64,000 nt of DNA. Origin: Gavia stellata. Taxonomy: Eukaryota > Chordata > Aves > Gaviiformes > Gaviidae. The stretch lies in contig NC_082594.1 in assembly GCF_030936135.1 (NCBI RefSeq), forward strand, positions 21,061,553 to 21,125,552, in the 5' to 3' direction. Position numbers and translations under genes: made by a program. The notes under the pieces were generated by a model. The model saw only the letters and a program-made list of their open reading frames with translations, made no database searches and was not told the origin of the DNA. Each line of letters starts with the position of its first letter. Position 1 is the first letter of the stretch. Shown in pieces: positions 23,469 through 34,950 of this stretch.

Positions 23469-26400
23469 AGTTGTTTAGCTTGTGTTCAGGTCTGAACACA
23501 GTTGTTTAGCTTGTGGTATACTGCCACATTTTAAAGGCATCTCTGCCAAAAAGGAAGTTATATCATAAAGTAGGAGAAAGTTTGTAATGAAAACAGTGTA
23601 CAGAAATATATGTGAACTATCTCCGTGTAAATGTGCTTCTAGCTTCTGAGTGCAAAGATGGAGAAAGGGGAGCAGAAGTCTTTATGTGTTAAGAGTTTCA
23701 AGCAAAGTGTGGGAAGCAATAAAGCTGCTTAAGAGTCTCTCATTTAGCTAACAGACAGTTTAGTTTCCCATGCTACACACACTTCAGAGCTGAAGTGACA
23801 AAAGCTGCTGGAACAGCTAGTGGAGCAAGCAGGGTTTAGGGGGACCCAGCAGAATGAGGACTGCTAGGAGGCACAGTCAGAAAGTTGAGGAGTAACTAAA
23901 GGAAAAAGATCAAACCGACTGATTAGCTTGAATTAGGCCTTGCTGTGCTATGAGATGTGAAAGTCTTCACTACTCAGCAAAGGTTACTGTGGGACAGAGA
24001 AACTTCTCCCTGAGGAAACCTGTGAATTATTTCATAGACAAATTTGGTTGCTAGCTGGGTTGCTAGCTAGGGCCAACCCGCCACAGAAACCTACACAGTT
24101 AACTTAGACTGACAGTGTAACTGTTAGATGGCTGAATTCTGTGTGACTTGCACCCAAAACATGCTGTACAAAAGCTTCACCGTAACTCAGTAGTAGCTGT
24201 TGCTGAATTCTTTTGCCCACAAGGCAGTTATGGGGCCCAGTATGCTGGCAAAGTGTATTAGGTAACTATGCAATCCATAAATAAGTTTAGAAGCTTAACC
24301 AGTGGTAACTTTCATTACCATGTTCAGTTAGTGATGTAAGGGAAATAGCTAATCAGATTGCAAGTATCTTCAAAATAAAAGCAGGTGACCTGAAAATGGA
24401 AATTCTAACCTTGCAAACCTTGATGGTACAATTAAAGGAAAGACTGGCTCAGCCAGACTATTGATCATTAGTAGATGAAAGTGGAAACACATTTTTTGAC
24501 TGCAGATGGACTTTCAGCTATGAAAAAAATGAAATCCAATTTAAGGTCAAACTCTTGAGATGAACATCAGGATGGCAGGGACAAGTTGACATGCTAGACC
24601 TGCAAAAAGCCTTTTAACGGGCTTTTTCATGATTTAAAGAGTCATTGTATAATACTTTCAGTTTTCCACCTTTCCCAAATAGGTTTTTTTTTTTCAAGGG
24701 GAGAGGGGGAAGGTTAATGAAGGGGTTCTGATGTGGGTTATATCATGTATAACTGTTCATTAGATGCCTTGGACGACTTCTTCTGGTAAAAATAATGATG
24801 TCAAATATGAATGATTCCACAGTGCATCAAGCATGTGTGTACTGCATAGAGCAAAACTCGGTTCTCCCAAATTAACAGGCAAAAAAACCCCAACCCACAC
24901 AAACAGCAATAAAAACATACAACCACTAAACCCCAAGAGTACGGAAAATAGAGGCAAAAATACATTATGCTTAGGACATACAGCAATTTCAGTAAATGTT
25001 ATGAGCAATGATAGAGAAACATAAGAAATATATAAATTACAAATAATGCTTTTTAAAACTATAGAGCTAAACCAGAATTTCCCTAAACTAAAAAATGTTT
25101 TCTGGAAGTTTGGTGTAAAGATTGTCCTTGAGGTCAGGCTTTTGCCTGGGCAACACTCCTTTCCTATCTCTAGGCCAGCCTCATCTGCCAAAAATAGAAC
25201 TGTTTAATCTGAGGTCCCAGACCAGACTGGCTTTTTGGAGGCTGGGACAACTTTGAGAGGTCCTAAACTACATGTTATCCACTGAACTTCAGTTAGTCAG
25301 CAATTGCTCAAAGAGAACCCCAGGCACACGGAATGAGAAAACAGCAGATGAATTTAAGTCAGTCACTGAAAAGTGACTATTTCTCTGTAAATATTCTCTA
25401 GAGTTGATCTATTCACTAGGCAGTATAAGATGGGGAAACCATGATGTCTTGTCCGGATCTTCAGCAAGATTTGAACCTAGGATGTTGTACATCACAGCCC
25501 AGGTCTCCAATACTAAAGCTAAAAGTAAACACATTAGCTCACAGGAGCACCTTTCCTTGGTGAAAAAGTCACTATAAGTGGACAAGCCCTAATTTCTCCA
25601 TGGAAATGCTGTGTTCATATCAGCCACAGTTTACGGGTAATGGTCTGCACAAGCAAAATTCAAATATTTAGATCCTTGGAACAGAGACTATAGTAATTAA
25701 TTGTTGGCACATACAGTTAAAAGCCTTAGTACCCTCTACATTTTGCAAACATTTAAAGGGCAAAAAAAGAAGCTTCTTTATTAAAAATATAAACCCATAA
25801 ATATATTTTAGCAACATACTGGAAGGTGAAATAGAGTTTTTAAACTTGATTTATCTCAGTTATTTATTTTGTGATATCCAGTGGGAAAGGCATTAAACTA
25901 GATATGCTTTGTATTTTCCTTTGAAGCCATTTTCATTCCATACAATTTTCTCCAGCTCCCATTTAAAATTCAAAGGATCGCCTTGGTACTGCCAAGGATT
26001 TAGAAAATATAATGTTCCTAGAGACAATTTTTATTCAAGTGGTTGCGAAATTACTGCCTCTCCATGGATTTTCACAAAGACTATTTTCAATACAACTAAT
26101 CTACAGTATCTGACCTGAACAGCCCAAGCAATATCAGGGAAAACTTCATTCTTTTCTTATCAAGCTTCAAGAGCTTTTAGAACTGACAGCAAATAGGCAA
26201 CTATGTTCCCTCTATCGCTCTCAGAGATTTCAGGAAGCAAATCTGTTCAGTTTGTATTCATACATAAATACAAATCTGATCCCAAACCAACCAGAATATG
26301 AACTAGGAGAATGACCTGAGTACAGTTACTAGAAAAGGTATACGAGGAAAGCAGAATGTGTTCTGGAAAGTGTCTGCTCTTTTACATCTGCTTTCTGAAA

Positions 26401-28499
26401 CTCATCTTTGAAACTTTATCAAAATATTTTTAAATGTCATACTCCTAAAGGCAGCATATATGATAGAGAAAGTTAGGTATAAAAACAAAAAGAAATAGGA
26501 AAGCAAGTATTATTCCCTAGAAGACAATGTATAAAGCTCATATTTGGTTATAAAATGTTATATTTCTACTTCCTTCTTACTCCCAGCCAAATTAGTCTCT
26601 TGTTCAGACTGTGAGAATTGACTAAGGAAAAATTGAAGTGGTTAAGAGAAAAAAAAATACCCAAGTTAATAACTTACATAAAGAGAAAAAAAAATATAGC
26701 CATATATTTTGTTAAGCTGTGTTAAGCTGTGTATTCATTTGGCATTAAATTGCTTAAGGAAAGATGGTTTGGTGGGTCAAGGGAAAAGGTTTTTATTAGA
26801 TATGGCTAAGTTAGTAGTAATCTGAATAGTGAAGCATCTTTAATTGTACTGTACTGTGTACATTAAATCTGTTCCTACAGCAGTTTTAATGATTTAAAAC
26901 CTACTAATTCAAGAAGACTGCACTGTAAGTGAAAAATTGCTATGAATGTCCTTAGAAAAGGGGACTTCATGAAAAACATTTATTCTTTCAAAAGGAGGCT
27001 GGAATATTTTAATAAGTATTTTAGTTACAAGTAACTCTGTCACCATGTAAAATTTGTCTCTGTTTTCCTTCGCTGTAAATTTTCCCAAAGAAAAAAGTAA
27101 GTATTCAACACCAAATTTTGTCTTAAGACTCTGATCTCTCTTCTTTCCACATTTTTTGTAGTACCTAGGATTCTCATCAAGTACAAATCCTAGTTACCTC
27201 AACAAAGTGAGACAACTGATGCCATTTTGTATTCTGTAAGATTTTGGTCCTTGGCTGACTACTTATGCCTGTTGTTTATCTTCAGATGTATTTTTTCATT
27301 GGTGTGTGGGTGTTATTACACCATTGGTTCACTTGGAGAACTGTAAAGGTCCCCATATTCACCATTATTTTCCAAACTGATTCAATCTTCCCAACTTGCT
27401 GGAACTGTTAGAATTGTATCCTTTCTCAGTGGCCCAGCATCATTTATTATGAGAAAAAAGTGAGTTTTTATTGTACCTAACCTGAAATAAAAAACTAGAA
27501 GTAAGAGGACAGTATGTAATTTTTAGCACAAATGATGCAAAAGAGTTTAATCCATAAAGTTTACCTTGATAACTGAAACTCCATTGCTGTTAATAAGTTT
27601 TCAACTCAAGTTTAAAATACAAGCCTTTATTTAAAATGGTGTTTTCCATAACCTGAATGAACTGTCCCTGTTTTTCCTTTCCCCTTCCTATTTCGGTCTA
27701 AAGCTGAATGAGGCTGAAATCGTAAATATTACATTGTGTCCATGTCACAAGTGTGTATGCCAGTCAGGTAGCTCATACAGGTAATCTCTCACTTGTTTAA
27801 GTCTTAAAAAAGTGTAGGGTCTTCTTATTAGTCCAAGGAATGAATCAGCTGAATAAATATTTGCACATACATGACAGCATCTGAACCCTGCTTCCTGCAT
27901 CCTCTTTGCATGACCTAACCCTAAGGAGCCTGCAGCCCAAGCACACAAGGCAGTCCACTGTCCTGCCTCAAAGCCTCAGCAACAACAATTTCAACTCCTG
28001 GGATCCAGAGCAGCAATGCTGGAAGTCAAAGATTACTCTGTTTCAGATACAAGTATTCAGGAAAAAAAAAAAGAAAGAGTAATTCAGAACTGCTAGGAAG
28101 GCGGGTGTGTGTGTGCATTATATGCCTAATACTGGTCTGAAAATTGAACTGAGATGCATCTTAGCCATAATGGAAATCCTTTAAATACCATAATTTTCTA
28201 TAAAACAGTAACGTTAGTTTAAAACTTGGAAAACTGGGAAGGTATCAGAAAAGTGTGAATGTGGATGCAATAGCCAGGCTGTCAAACTTCTTGAACATGC
28301 AAAAAGACAGAGCAGATTAATCTGTGAAGAAATGCAAGCTCATATTTTTAGGTAAGGAAAATAATCTCAAACACTTAGTAGGAAAGAGGCATGTAGAAGC
28401 TTGTCAAAAGACTGAAAAACAGACAGAAAAGTAAACTTCCATCATTATTGGACTTTAGAAAAGGCCGAAACCAATTCTTATTTATATAGAGAGATCACA
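23469..28499. other. No supported gene; AT-rich sequence
   Basis: A long AT-rich stretch with no coding support. The minus-strand frame at 24760-25191 (143 codons) is hydrophobic and Leu/Phe/Val-rich, as expected of a chance frame in T-rich DNA. A minus-strand B-box-like word (GGTTCAAATC) near 25471-25480 might be a worn SINE, but no A box or tail supports this. A short tandem of GGTTGCTAGCT occurs at 24046-24068. Confidence 0.4.
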
Positions 28500-29932
28500 T
28501 CACGGGTACAGCTGTGAAAAAGAGACATGTACCATGTAGCAATCACGACAAAGCCCAATGTTGCTTTGGACATCTAACCCAAGATGACAGATCTTTTCTG
28601 ATGCAGAGTCAGCTATTGCACCCTGTGAGGCACAGATGCACTGTCTTTTGTTGCACGAGCAAGGACATGTTTTCTTTCCACCTTCCACACCTGAGGCAGG
28701 AATGAGGATGGCAGTACTGTGGTGGCAGATGTCTGCCTGACCTGTAAGGATCTGTGCTGACCAAGGAGGCCATGAGATGGCTGAACCTTGGGGCAGGATC
28801 CAGCTCCACCAGGTTCAGCTCGGCCACCATCAGCACGTAGCAAGGCAGCTTGGCCCTGCTGTATCACAGCGCGGGGCACTGCCAACTCACACAAAATGTC
28901 TCTGAAAGAGGGGGTGCAACTGGATCGCTAAAACACCACACTGGAGACAACTCCCAGCCCTTTCCCCAGGCTGTAGCACAAGGCAGTGGATGGCAGCACT
29001 GCTGGCAGTGTCAGTGGTTGTTTCCCCCACCATTTTATGGCAAGGGCCTCCATTTTGTAGACTATTGCAACCCATATGTTTTCATACTGCTCCATGGTTT
29101 GCTGATGGCCATTTGTTGACACTCCTTCACCCCATGTGCTCTGAGGATCCTCTGCCTCTTTGTTGCCATGCTGAAAGTGCTGCAGAGCATAAAGTCCCTC
29201 TGCGTTGTTTCAGCTGCCATTTTGTGGCAGAGAGGCAACGTTTGACAAGGTGATGACCCACGTCGGTTCATTCTGCTCTGTGCCTGGCTGGCAGGACCAC
29301 ATGGACCAAAGGAACTGACTCATGCAACCGTGAGCCAGAAACCGTATTTTGAGATAAGCGACACAGAGACGGACAGAGGAGTGTTGCGGGGAGCTCCCTT
29401 TGCCCATGGCTATAACAGAAGCTTGCAGCTGCCCATAAGATGGGTGCAGACTGGTGCTACACGTGCTTCTTTATCCTTAGCCTTTATAGAAAGTTCTAAA
29501 GTGCTCTGGGTGAGTGACTACAGAAGAAGACGACCAAAGTGTGCCCTGGTCTGTTTGCATCCCTACAAGGGCCCACAGCTGGCCAAGAAAGGAGACTGGC
29601 AGAGACAGTGGTGTTTGAGGAAAAAGGAGAGGCAGACTTCATGAACATGCAACAGTTATCCAAATCCCAACAGCGGTGTTAAGTACTTCCTAATGGTACT
29701 ACACGTATCAATCCAAGCATGTCTAAGTTATTAGACTAAAATGCAAAAGACAGCGAAGACCAGATTCCTCTTGCTGGGGCTCACAGGGCGGATGGACTGT
29801 GCACATAGCAGGACCCGTGCGACTCCCTCCGGCAGGGGCTGGGTGCCTCTGCCATCCACGGGAGCTGCCGGGAGGCCTGGCCTGCAGAGCTGCCCAGCAG
29901 GAAGCCCACTGGGCGGTGGAAGCGCTGGCTAT
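28500..29932. other. 3' flank of the PHF7-like gene, repeated CCATTTT words
   Basis: GC content rises here towards the gene. Between about 29025 and 29230 the words CCATTTTATGG, TCCATTTTGTAG, GCCATTTGTTG and GCCATTTTGTGGC recur. The minus-strand words TGCCATAAAATGG and TGCCACAAAATGG are each followed by a G-rich/AACAAC sequence, suggesting a diverged duplication of about 195 bp. The 3' UTR of the gene probably lies in 29480-29932. No canonical AATAAA is present on the minus strand there, but the variant TATAAA occurs at 29483-29488. The overlapping open frames on both strands show no domain. Confidence 0.4.
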
Positions 29933-32900
29933 TCAGTGCTGGCTGTAGGGCTTTTTGGCCGGGGTCCTTATCCACGAGCGGCCTGCCCTTCGGTCTGGCC
30001 CTATCTGGCCTGACCGTCTGTGTGTCTTGGGAGCCGGGGAGCTCTGGGACGATGCTGCCAGGCTGGTGGTGCTGGGGCCAGCTGTCTCTGGCTGTGCGCT
30101 GGAGGCTGTAAGGGGAGGCAGGAGGTCAGCAGCATGGCCCCACACCCCAGAGTGGTGCCCCCACCCATCCTGGTGGTAGACAGCCTCCGCCAACCCCACC
30201 CTGTGCACCAAGGGGGCTCCACGGGCGGGGGTGCTCAGGTTCGCCTCTTACCAGTGCTCACGCCAGCACAGTCGTCACACTCCCACGTGGCTGCGCTGTC
30301 CTTCAAGGCAGAGCAGCATCGGTGGGTGCCCTTGGCAGCACAGGAGGAGCACAGGAGCAGGGACCATGGCCTGGGGAAGAAAACGGGCTGGTGTCCACAG
30401 CCGCTAGGGCTGGCAGTCACACCAGGGAGGCAGCCTGGGATGACAAAGTGACCTAAGTGAAGGATTGCCCAGCTGAGCTCCCCGAGATGGCCCCAACTGA
30501 GTGCCAAAAGTCCTTGCTCCCAGAGCCCTGGGTGAGCTCAAGAGCCCAGGCAAACCCTCCCTCTGTGGCTTGGACCACTGCTTGGCCAGTGGTAGCAGGG
30601 GCATGCCGTCTGGCCTGGCAGCTCAGCGTGGCCTTGAGAAAGGGCTGCCCTTTCCCTCTTCCTCAACGCCTGGGGGCACCCCTCTCCACCCCTTTGCAAG
30701 GCCTTCAGAGCCTAGGGAGAAAATGTATCGCACCCCGTCCAACCAGTAGAGAGGTTGAAGATGTATTGCCAGTAGGGACGCACACCTATACACCACATAT
30801 ATACACATATATGGGGTTGACCACACGGATCACAGACAGACGCACAGAGCAGTCACAGGAACACAGCCTTGACTCATCTGGATGGGTTTCATGCCTGGAC
30901 AACAGGACTGATGGCTCTCCTGGGACAGCCATGGGAGGGGCCTGGACAGGGTGTTCCTTCTTCCGAGCCCTTTCTTTGGGTTCCTGACTGTCTTTGGGCC
31001 TCTCTGTGGAGCCGGGCTCGAGGAGCTGGGCCTCTGATGTGCTGATGGCTCCTGGGATGGGCCTCCCAGGAGTAGCCGGGGCAAGGTGTTCTTTGGGCTC
31101 CCCCCACCTGCCACTGGCTCTCTGTGCTCCGCTGTGGGTGCGCAGGTGGGCTTCTAGTGCATGATTTAGGCAGGTGATGGGACAGACTGCACTGGTCAGG
31201 CAGTGGGCATGGCCAGACAAGCATAACAACCAGACACTGTTTTCACATTCTGGGTGTGCAGACGGGCTTTTCTTGCATAGCCTAACACAGGGATCTGGAG
31301 AGACTGAGAGTAAGGCATCTGCTGTCAGCAATTCCAGTGGCGAAATTGCTGGTTTGGTGACTCACCCCTCTTCTTCTGCCTGCTCCCTGCCTTGGGCATA
31401 GAGGCACAGGCTGGCATCGCATCGGCTGTGCCTCTGGTACATATCCGTAAAGCCAGCGCCAGCCTCCCATGCTGGTTGTCTGCATGTGAAAGAAAAGGAA
31501 GGGCATGTGAGCCTCACCTGCTGCCAGCATAAGGGAGACCCAGGATCGAGTCAGGCATCTAGGATAGCCAGACACTTGAGCACCAGGGGTCCTGGGGAGC
31601 ACCATGCAGCCAGTTTGGTTGCCTCTCTGAGCCCCAGATGACCTTGACCTGAGTGGTATCACAATGGAATAGACTGCCCAGGGAGGTAGTGGAGTCACCC
31701 TCCCTGGAGGTATTCAAGGGGCGTGTGGACGTGGCATTGTGGGACGTAGCTTGATGGGCATGGTGGTGTGTGGTGTGGGTGGTTTGTGGTGTGGGGTTTT
31801 TTGTGTGGTTTTTTTTGGGGGGTTTTTTGTTGGTTTTTTTTGTGGTGATTTTTTTTTTTTGTTTTTGTTTTTTTTTTTAATGGTTGGACTTGATGATCTT
31901 ACAGGTCTTTTCCAACCTTTGTGATTCTGTGATTCTGTGACCTCTGTTGTCAACGGCCTGGCAGGGCTGGGGAGAAACCTAGGAGGGAAGCAGGGGCTGC
32001 TTTTGCCCCAAAGGAGCATGGAGGCGAGAAGTTGAGTTGAGGTCTGAGAAAAACAATCAGGCAAGTTCTGGGAAGGGCAAATTCCTCCAGAACTCTCATC
32101 CATGAGCACCCCACTTCTTGCTCCGAAGGCTGAGTTCCTGCGGTCTGGTGCTTCCCTACCCGGGGCCCCCTGTCCTGCTCTCCTCTCTTCTCAGCAGCCC
32201 CTCTTGTGGGAGACAGAGCTTGGGGCAAAGAGCCTCTGGGCTGGCCCAGCACAGCTCGTCTGTCTTGCGGGCACAGTGGAAGGGCAGAAAAGAACCAACC
32301 TGGCAGGGACTTGGACCCCCAGGGAAGACATTTCTGGCAGGAATTTCTCCCTGTCATTGCACTGGGGGCACCGGAAACAAAGCAGACCAGCGTGGAAAGC
32401 CTGTTGCTGCAAGAGAGAAAGACAAGTAGCGTGAGCGGGGCACTGCTGCCAGGCACCTGCCTTGCCTAAGGGGCACAGGAAGGGCCTCGTACCTGGATGC
32501 AGCCCCGATGGAACCACGCCTGCCTGCAGCTGGGGCACACCATAGTCTGGTAGGACAGCTTCTCCTCCACGTGCTCCAGGCAAATGATGCAGGAGGTTTG
32601 GCCGTCCTGGTGCACCTGCACTGTTTGTGCTGGCCTGTGCTCCTGGCAGAAGGACCTGGGTGGGAGATGGAAGAAGAGGTGGGCAAGGTCAGGAAGTGCT
32701 GAGCTGCTATGGGGAAGGGGGCATAAATGAGCCCTCCACATCCTGGCTCTGGCTCCAGGAGGGCACTTGGAGGAGTCACTGTGGGGCACAACAAGCAGGT
32801 TCCTTGTCTGCTTGGCCACTGCTGGCAGGAGGGGGACGGAGGCAGAGGAGGCCCAGCACGAGGGCCATCAGCCCTTACCTGTACTGCCCAAAGAATTGGG

Positions 32901-34433
32901 AGATGCATCCATTTTCGCAGCCGCAGGGGAAATGGAAGCTGCGCTTGCACTTCTTCCCTTGGCAGGCAATGGTGGCCCCCCTCTCCCCACAGACATAGCA
33001 GATCTGCAAAAAGCACAGCAGCCCTCCCGTCAGAGATGTGCTCTGGCCCCCCCAGGCCTGCCCCAAACCTTTGGCAAGGGTGCAGGGACCTGGGTGCTGC
33101 AGAGTCACATGCTGCAGATCCACCTTGTGGACTGCAGTCCCTTGCTTATGCTGAAGCCTCTCTGGAGATCCTGGGACTTGTGTTGCCTGGGGCTGCCTGA
33201 AACACCGGGATTTCCTTCCCATGGCACAGGCTCAGCCTGTTCTGGCACAACCCCCTCCCCCACATCCCCCCCACATGAGGTCTTCACCTTCCTAGTGGCC
33301 TGCTTCACCACCCATCGGACGTCCTCAGGGCGGATGTTGTGGACTTCGTTGTTCCTCGCCCACCTCGAGGAAAGCCCGTTGGCCAGATACTGAAAAACAG
33401 GACAGTCCAGGAGCTCATTAGGTGGGTGATGAAGGGACCGCTAGTGCTGCATGGTGCTTAGAGAGGATCTGGGCAGGCCATGGGCTGTGAGAACAGTCCC
33501 ACACCCCTCAATCCTGCCAGGCTTGGGGTGGAGAGCCCAGGCTGCTGCGCTGGGGTACCAGGGGAAAGCTGGGGGCAGCCCCAGGGGAACTCACCAGGCA
33601 ATTCTCATGGGTGCAGACGCCGTTATCCTGGCTCTTCTCCCCATAAATATCTGGGTCAGCATCTTCCCGACCGCACAGCACGCACGCTGCAGAGGGGAGA
33701 GCAAAGGCCACAAGCACTGAGCACCTCTCTAGGGCGTGCAAAAGTGTCCTTGTAGAGGGATTTCCCTCCACAGGCCCACTCTGTCCCTGCCTTGCCGGGG
33801 GACAGGCAGGGCTGGAGCTGCAGGAAGAGTGCTTGGTGGCTCTGGGGAGAAAGGGGCATTGCAGGCATGGCAAGCACCTATGTTTGTCATAACAGGCACG
33901 TGCGTGGTGGGCAGGAGTCACGAGCGGGGCCGGGGAAGGCTCTAGCTCGTATGGGGGGACAGAGTGCCTCCCTGCATTCTTTGGAGCGCTGCCTTTGCAG
34001 CCAGTCCCTGTGTTCCACAGGGGCAGCACGTCCTGCCTCTGCCAAAATCCCATCCTGTGCCAATTCCTGTCCCACTGGCTCTCGACAGCCCCAAAGGCAG
34101 GCCCTTTCCTTGGCCTCGGTGGCTACAGCGCTGTCCCGGCCTGTGCTTCCCCTACCCTCTCCTGCGCTCCCATCCCGTCCTGTCGGGCCCCCTTGCTCCC
34201 AGCCAGACCCGGGCAGCACCTCCTCTTCCGACAAAGCACCTCCTCGCCCCAGGCCCCTTTGCTGAGCATGGCCCCTGCACCAGGCACCTGGGGGCCTCCA
34301 GCCTCCCTTCACAAGGCTTGTAGCCACACACAGACCACCCCGACACCCTCTTCGCTAGGCTGCGGGTCACAGGGATGTGTGGGGTCACTTTGCTCTCACC
34401 ATTCTCCCTCGTGGCAGGGGCCTTGCACTTCAT
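29933..34433 (-). CDS. PHF7: PHF7-like PHD/RING finger protein, nine coding exons
   Basis: Coding exons (minus, 5' to 3'): 34433-34400, 33686-33595, 33389-33288, 33003-32879, 32655-32493, 32406-32300, 31479-31366, 30370-30252, 30105-29933. All introns are GT-AG and all phases fit, giving 342 residues; human PHF7 is about 381. Residues 13-41 form a Cys2-His-Cys pre-PHD knuckle (C13-x2-C16, H38-x2-C41). Residues 78-124 are a PHD finger (C78, C81, C90, C95, H100, C103, C121, H124), so together they make an extended PHD. Residues 140-188 are RING-like (C140, C143, C158, C161, H167, C170, C185, C188). Residues 228-280 are a second PHD (C228, C233, C253, C256, H262, C265, C277, C280). The tail is basic and Ser/Pro-rich, without a HECT domain, which argues against G2E3. 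PHF7 is a nuclear histone reader and ubiquitin ligase in male germ cells; that role is inferred here from homology. All zinc ligands are present, so it looks functional. The start is the first ATG in the exon whose 3' splice site is at 34520. Confidence 0.93.
31660..31940 (+). mobile_element. CR1 3' fragment inside a PHF7-like intron
   Basis: The plus strand, antisense to the gene, reads 'gaatagactgcccagggagg', 'agtggagtcaccctccctgg', 'taatggttggacttgatgat' and the terminal repeat 'tgtgattctgtgattctgtga'. It covers the last codons of ORF2 and the 3' UTR. It lies in the intron between coding exons 6 and 7 (31480-32299). The 3' UTR is interrupted by an expanded G/T-rich tract. Confidence 0.88.
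31759..31879 (+). repeat. G/T-only low-complexity tract within CR1
   Basis: About 120 bases contain no C and only a single A, beginning with GTGGTGTG-type words and ending in long T runs with G interruptions. It sits in the CR1 3' UTR between 'gatgggcatgg' and 'taatggttggac', where other copies have only a short spacer. The transcribed (minus) strand is therefore A/C-rich. Confidence 0.85.
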
Positions 34434-34816
34434 GGCGGACACAGCGACAGTGGGCAGCGAGCGCTCCTGAAACGCACCCCAGCAGTGCCAGGGCTTCTTC
34501 AGACACTCCTCTGCTGACTCTGCAGGGGAAGCGGGATGAGATGAGTTTCCAGCACAGGATCCCAAGCCCCAGACCTGGGGACCTGCTCCTCCCACAGCAC
34601 CCGCAGTAAGCCCCTTGTCCCCTGCCCAGGGCTGTCCCAGCCTCAGGCAAAGACTGGTGGTGCCACGTCTGCCTCACCCACCCCCGGGGCTCAGACCCCC
34701 AAAAGGCGGCAGCAGTGGCAGAGGCAGCGGCGGCAGCAGCAGCTCCTCCTGCCCCGGCCTGGCCTGGCCTCAACTCACCTCACCTGGGTGCTGGGAGGTG
34801 CTGCCTCCCAGTCTAG
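34434..34816 (-). other. Predicted 5' leader of the PHF7-like gene
   Basis: The ATG exon continues upstream to a good 3' splice site (pyrimidine-rich run then CAG, exon from 34519). A compatible donor, CCCAG|GTGAGG, lies at 34784. Together these suggest a short non-coding first exon (about 34816-34784), an intron of about 264 bp, and 86 untranslated bases before the ATG. The intron holds a GGC/AGC-rich run near 34700-34745. The transcription start is inferred only from the spacing to the TATA-like box. Confidence 0.5.
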
Positions 34817-34841
34817 GCCCTGCTTATGGCCGCACCCCTCC

Positions 34842-34846
34842 TTATA
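34842..34846 (-). promoter_or_regulatory. TATA-like box of the PHF7-like gene
   Basis: The minus strand reads GGTATAAGG here, about 60 bases upstream of the predicted exon-1 donor. This places a start site near 34815. It is the only TATA-like word close to the predicted leader, and the surrounding sequence is GC-rich. Confidence 0.5.
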
Positions 34847-34860
34847 CCTTCCTGGGGGCT

Positions 34861-34950
34861 GTGTCACTGACCCACTGTGACACCCCTGTGACACCATTGC
34901 CACGCACCCAGTGCCCACTGCCGCCCACTGTGACATGGCCACCGTGTCAC
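34861..34950 (-). promoter_or_regulatory. Cluster of five GTGACAC-type motifs
   Basis: GTGTCAC at 34861-34867, GTGACAC at 34877-34883 and 34888-34894, GTGACAT at 34930-34936 and GTGTCAC at 34944-34950 lie in both orientations within 90 bases. They sit about 45-135 bases upstream of the inferred start site. TGACA cores are bound by TALE homeodomain factors and resemble bZIP half sites, but I cannot say which factor applies. Confidence 0.4.

Noticed and set aside
22784..23470. 228-codon plus-strand frame
   Set aside because: It is the antisense shadow of the CR1 ORF2 C-terminus on the minus strand.
24760..25191. 143-codon hydrophobic minus-strand frame that could be a membrane protein
   Set aside because: The hydrophobicity follows from T-rich sequence, and there is no topology pattern or known motif.
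25440..25520. tRNA-derived SINE suggested by the minus-strand word GGTTCAAATC
   Set aside because: No A box, no tail and no alignable SINE body. A single B-box-like word is not enough.
30786..31331. 181-codon minus-strand open frame between PHF7-like coding exons 7 and 8, with a C-x3-C ... H-x3-H pattern
   Set aside because: It lies wholly in an intron, the Cys-to-His spacing is too short for a C2H2 finger, and skipping it gives the exact PHF7 order. It is a GC-driven chance frame.
29933..34433. Assignment to G2E3 instead of PHF7
   Set aside because: G2E3 carries a HECT domain after the PHD/RING region. Here the reading ends 57 residues after the last zinc finger exon with a basic tail.
34152..34595. 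147-codon frame that includes the PHF7-like start
   Set aside because: The upstream part is leader and intron, and the part after 34400 is intron. Only 34433-34400 is coding.
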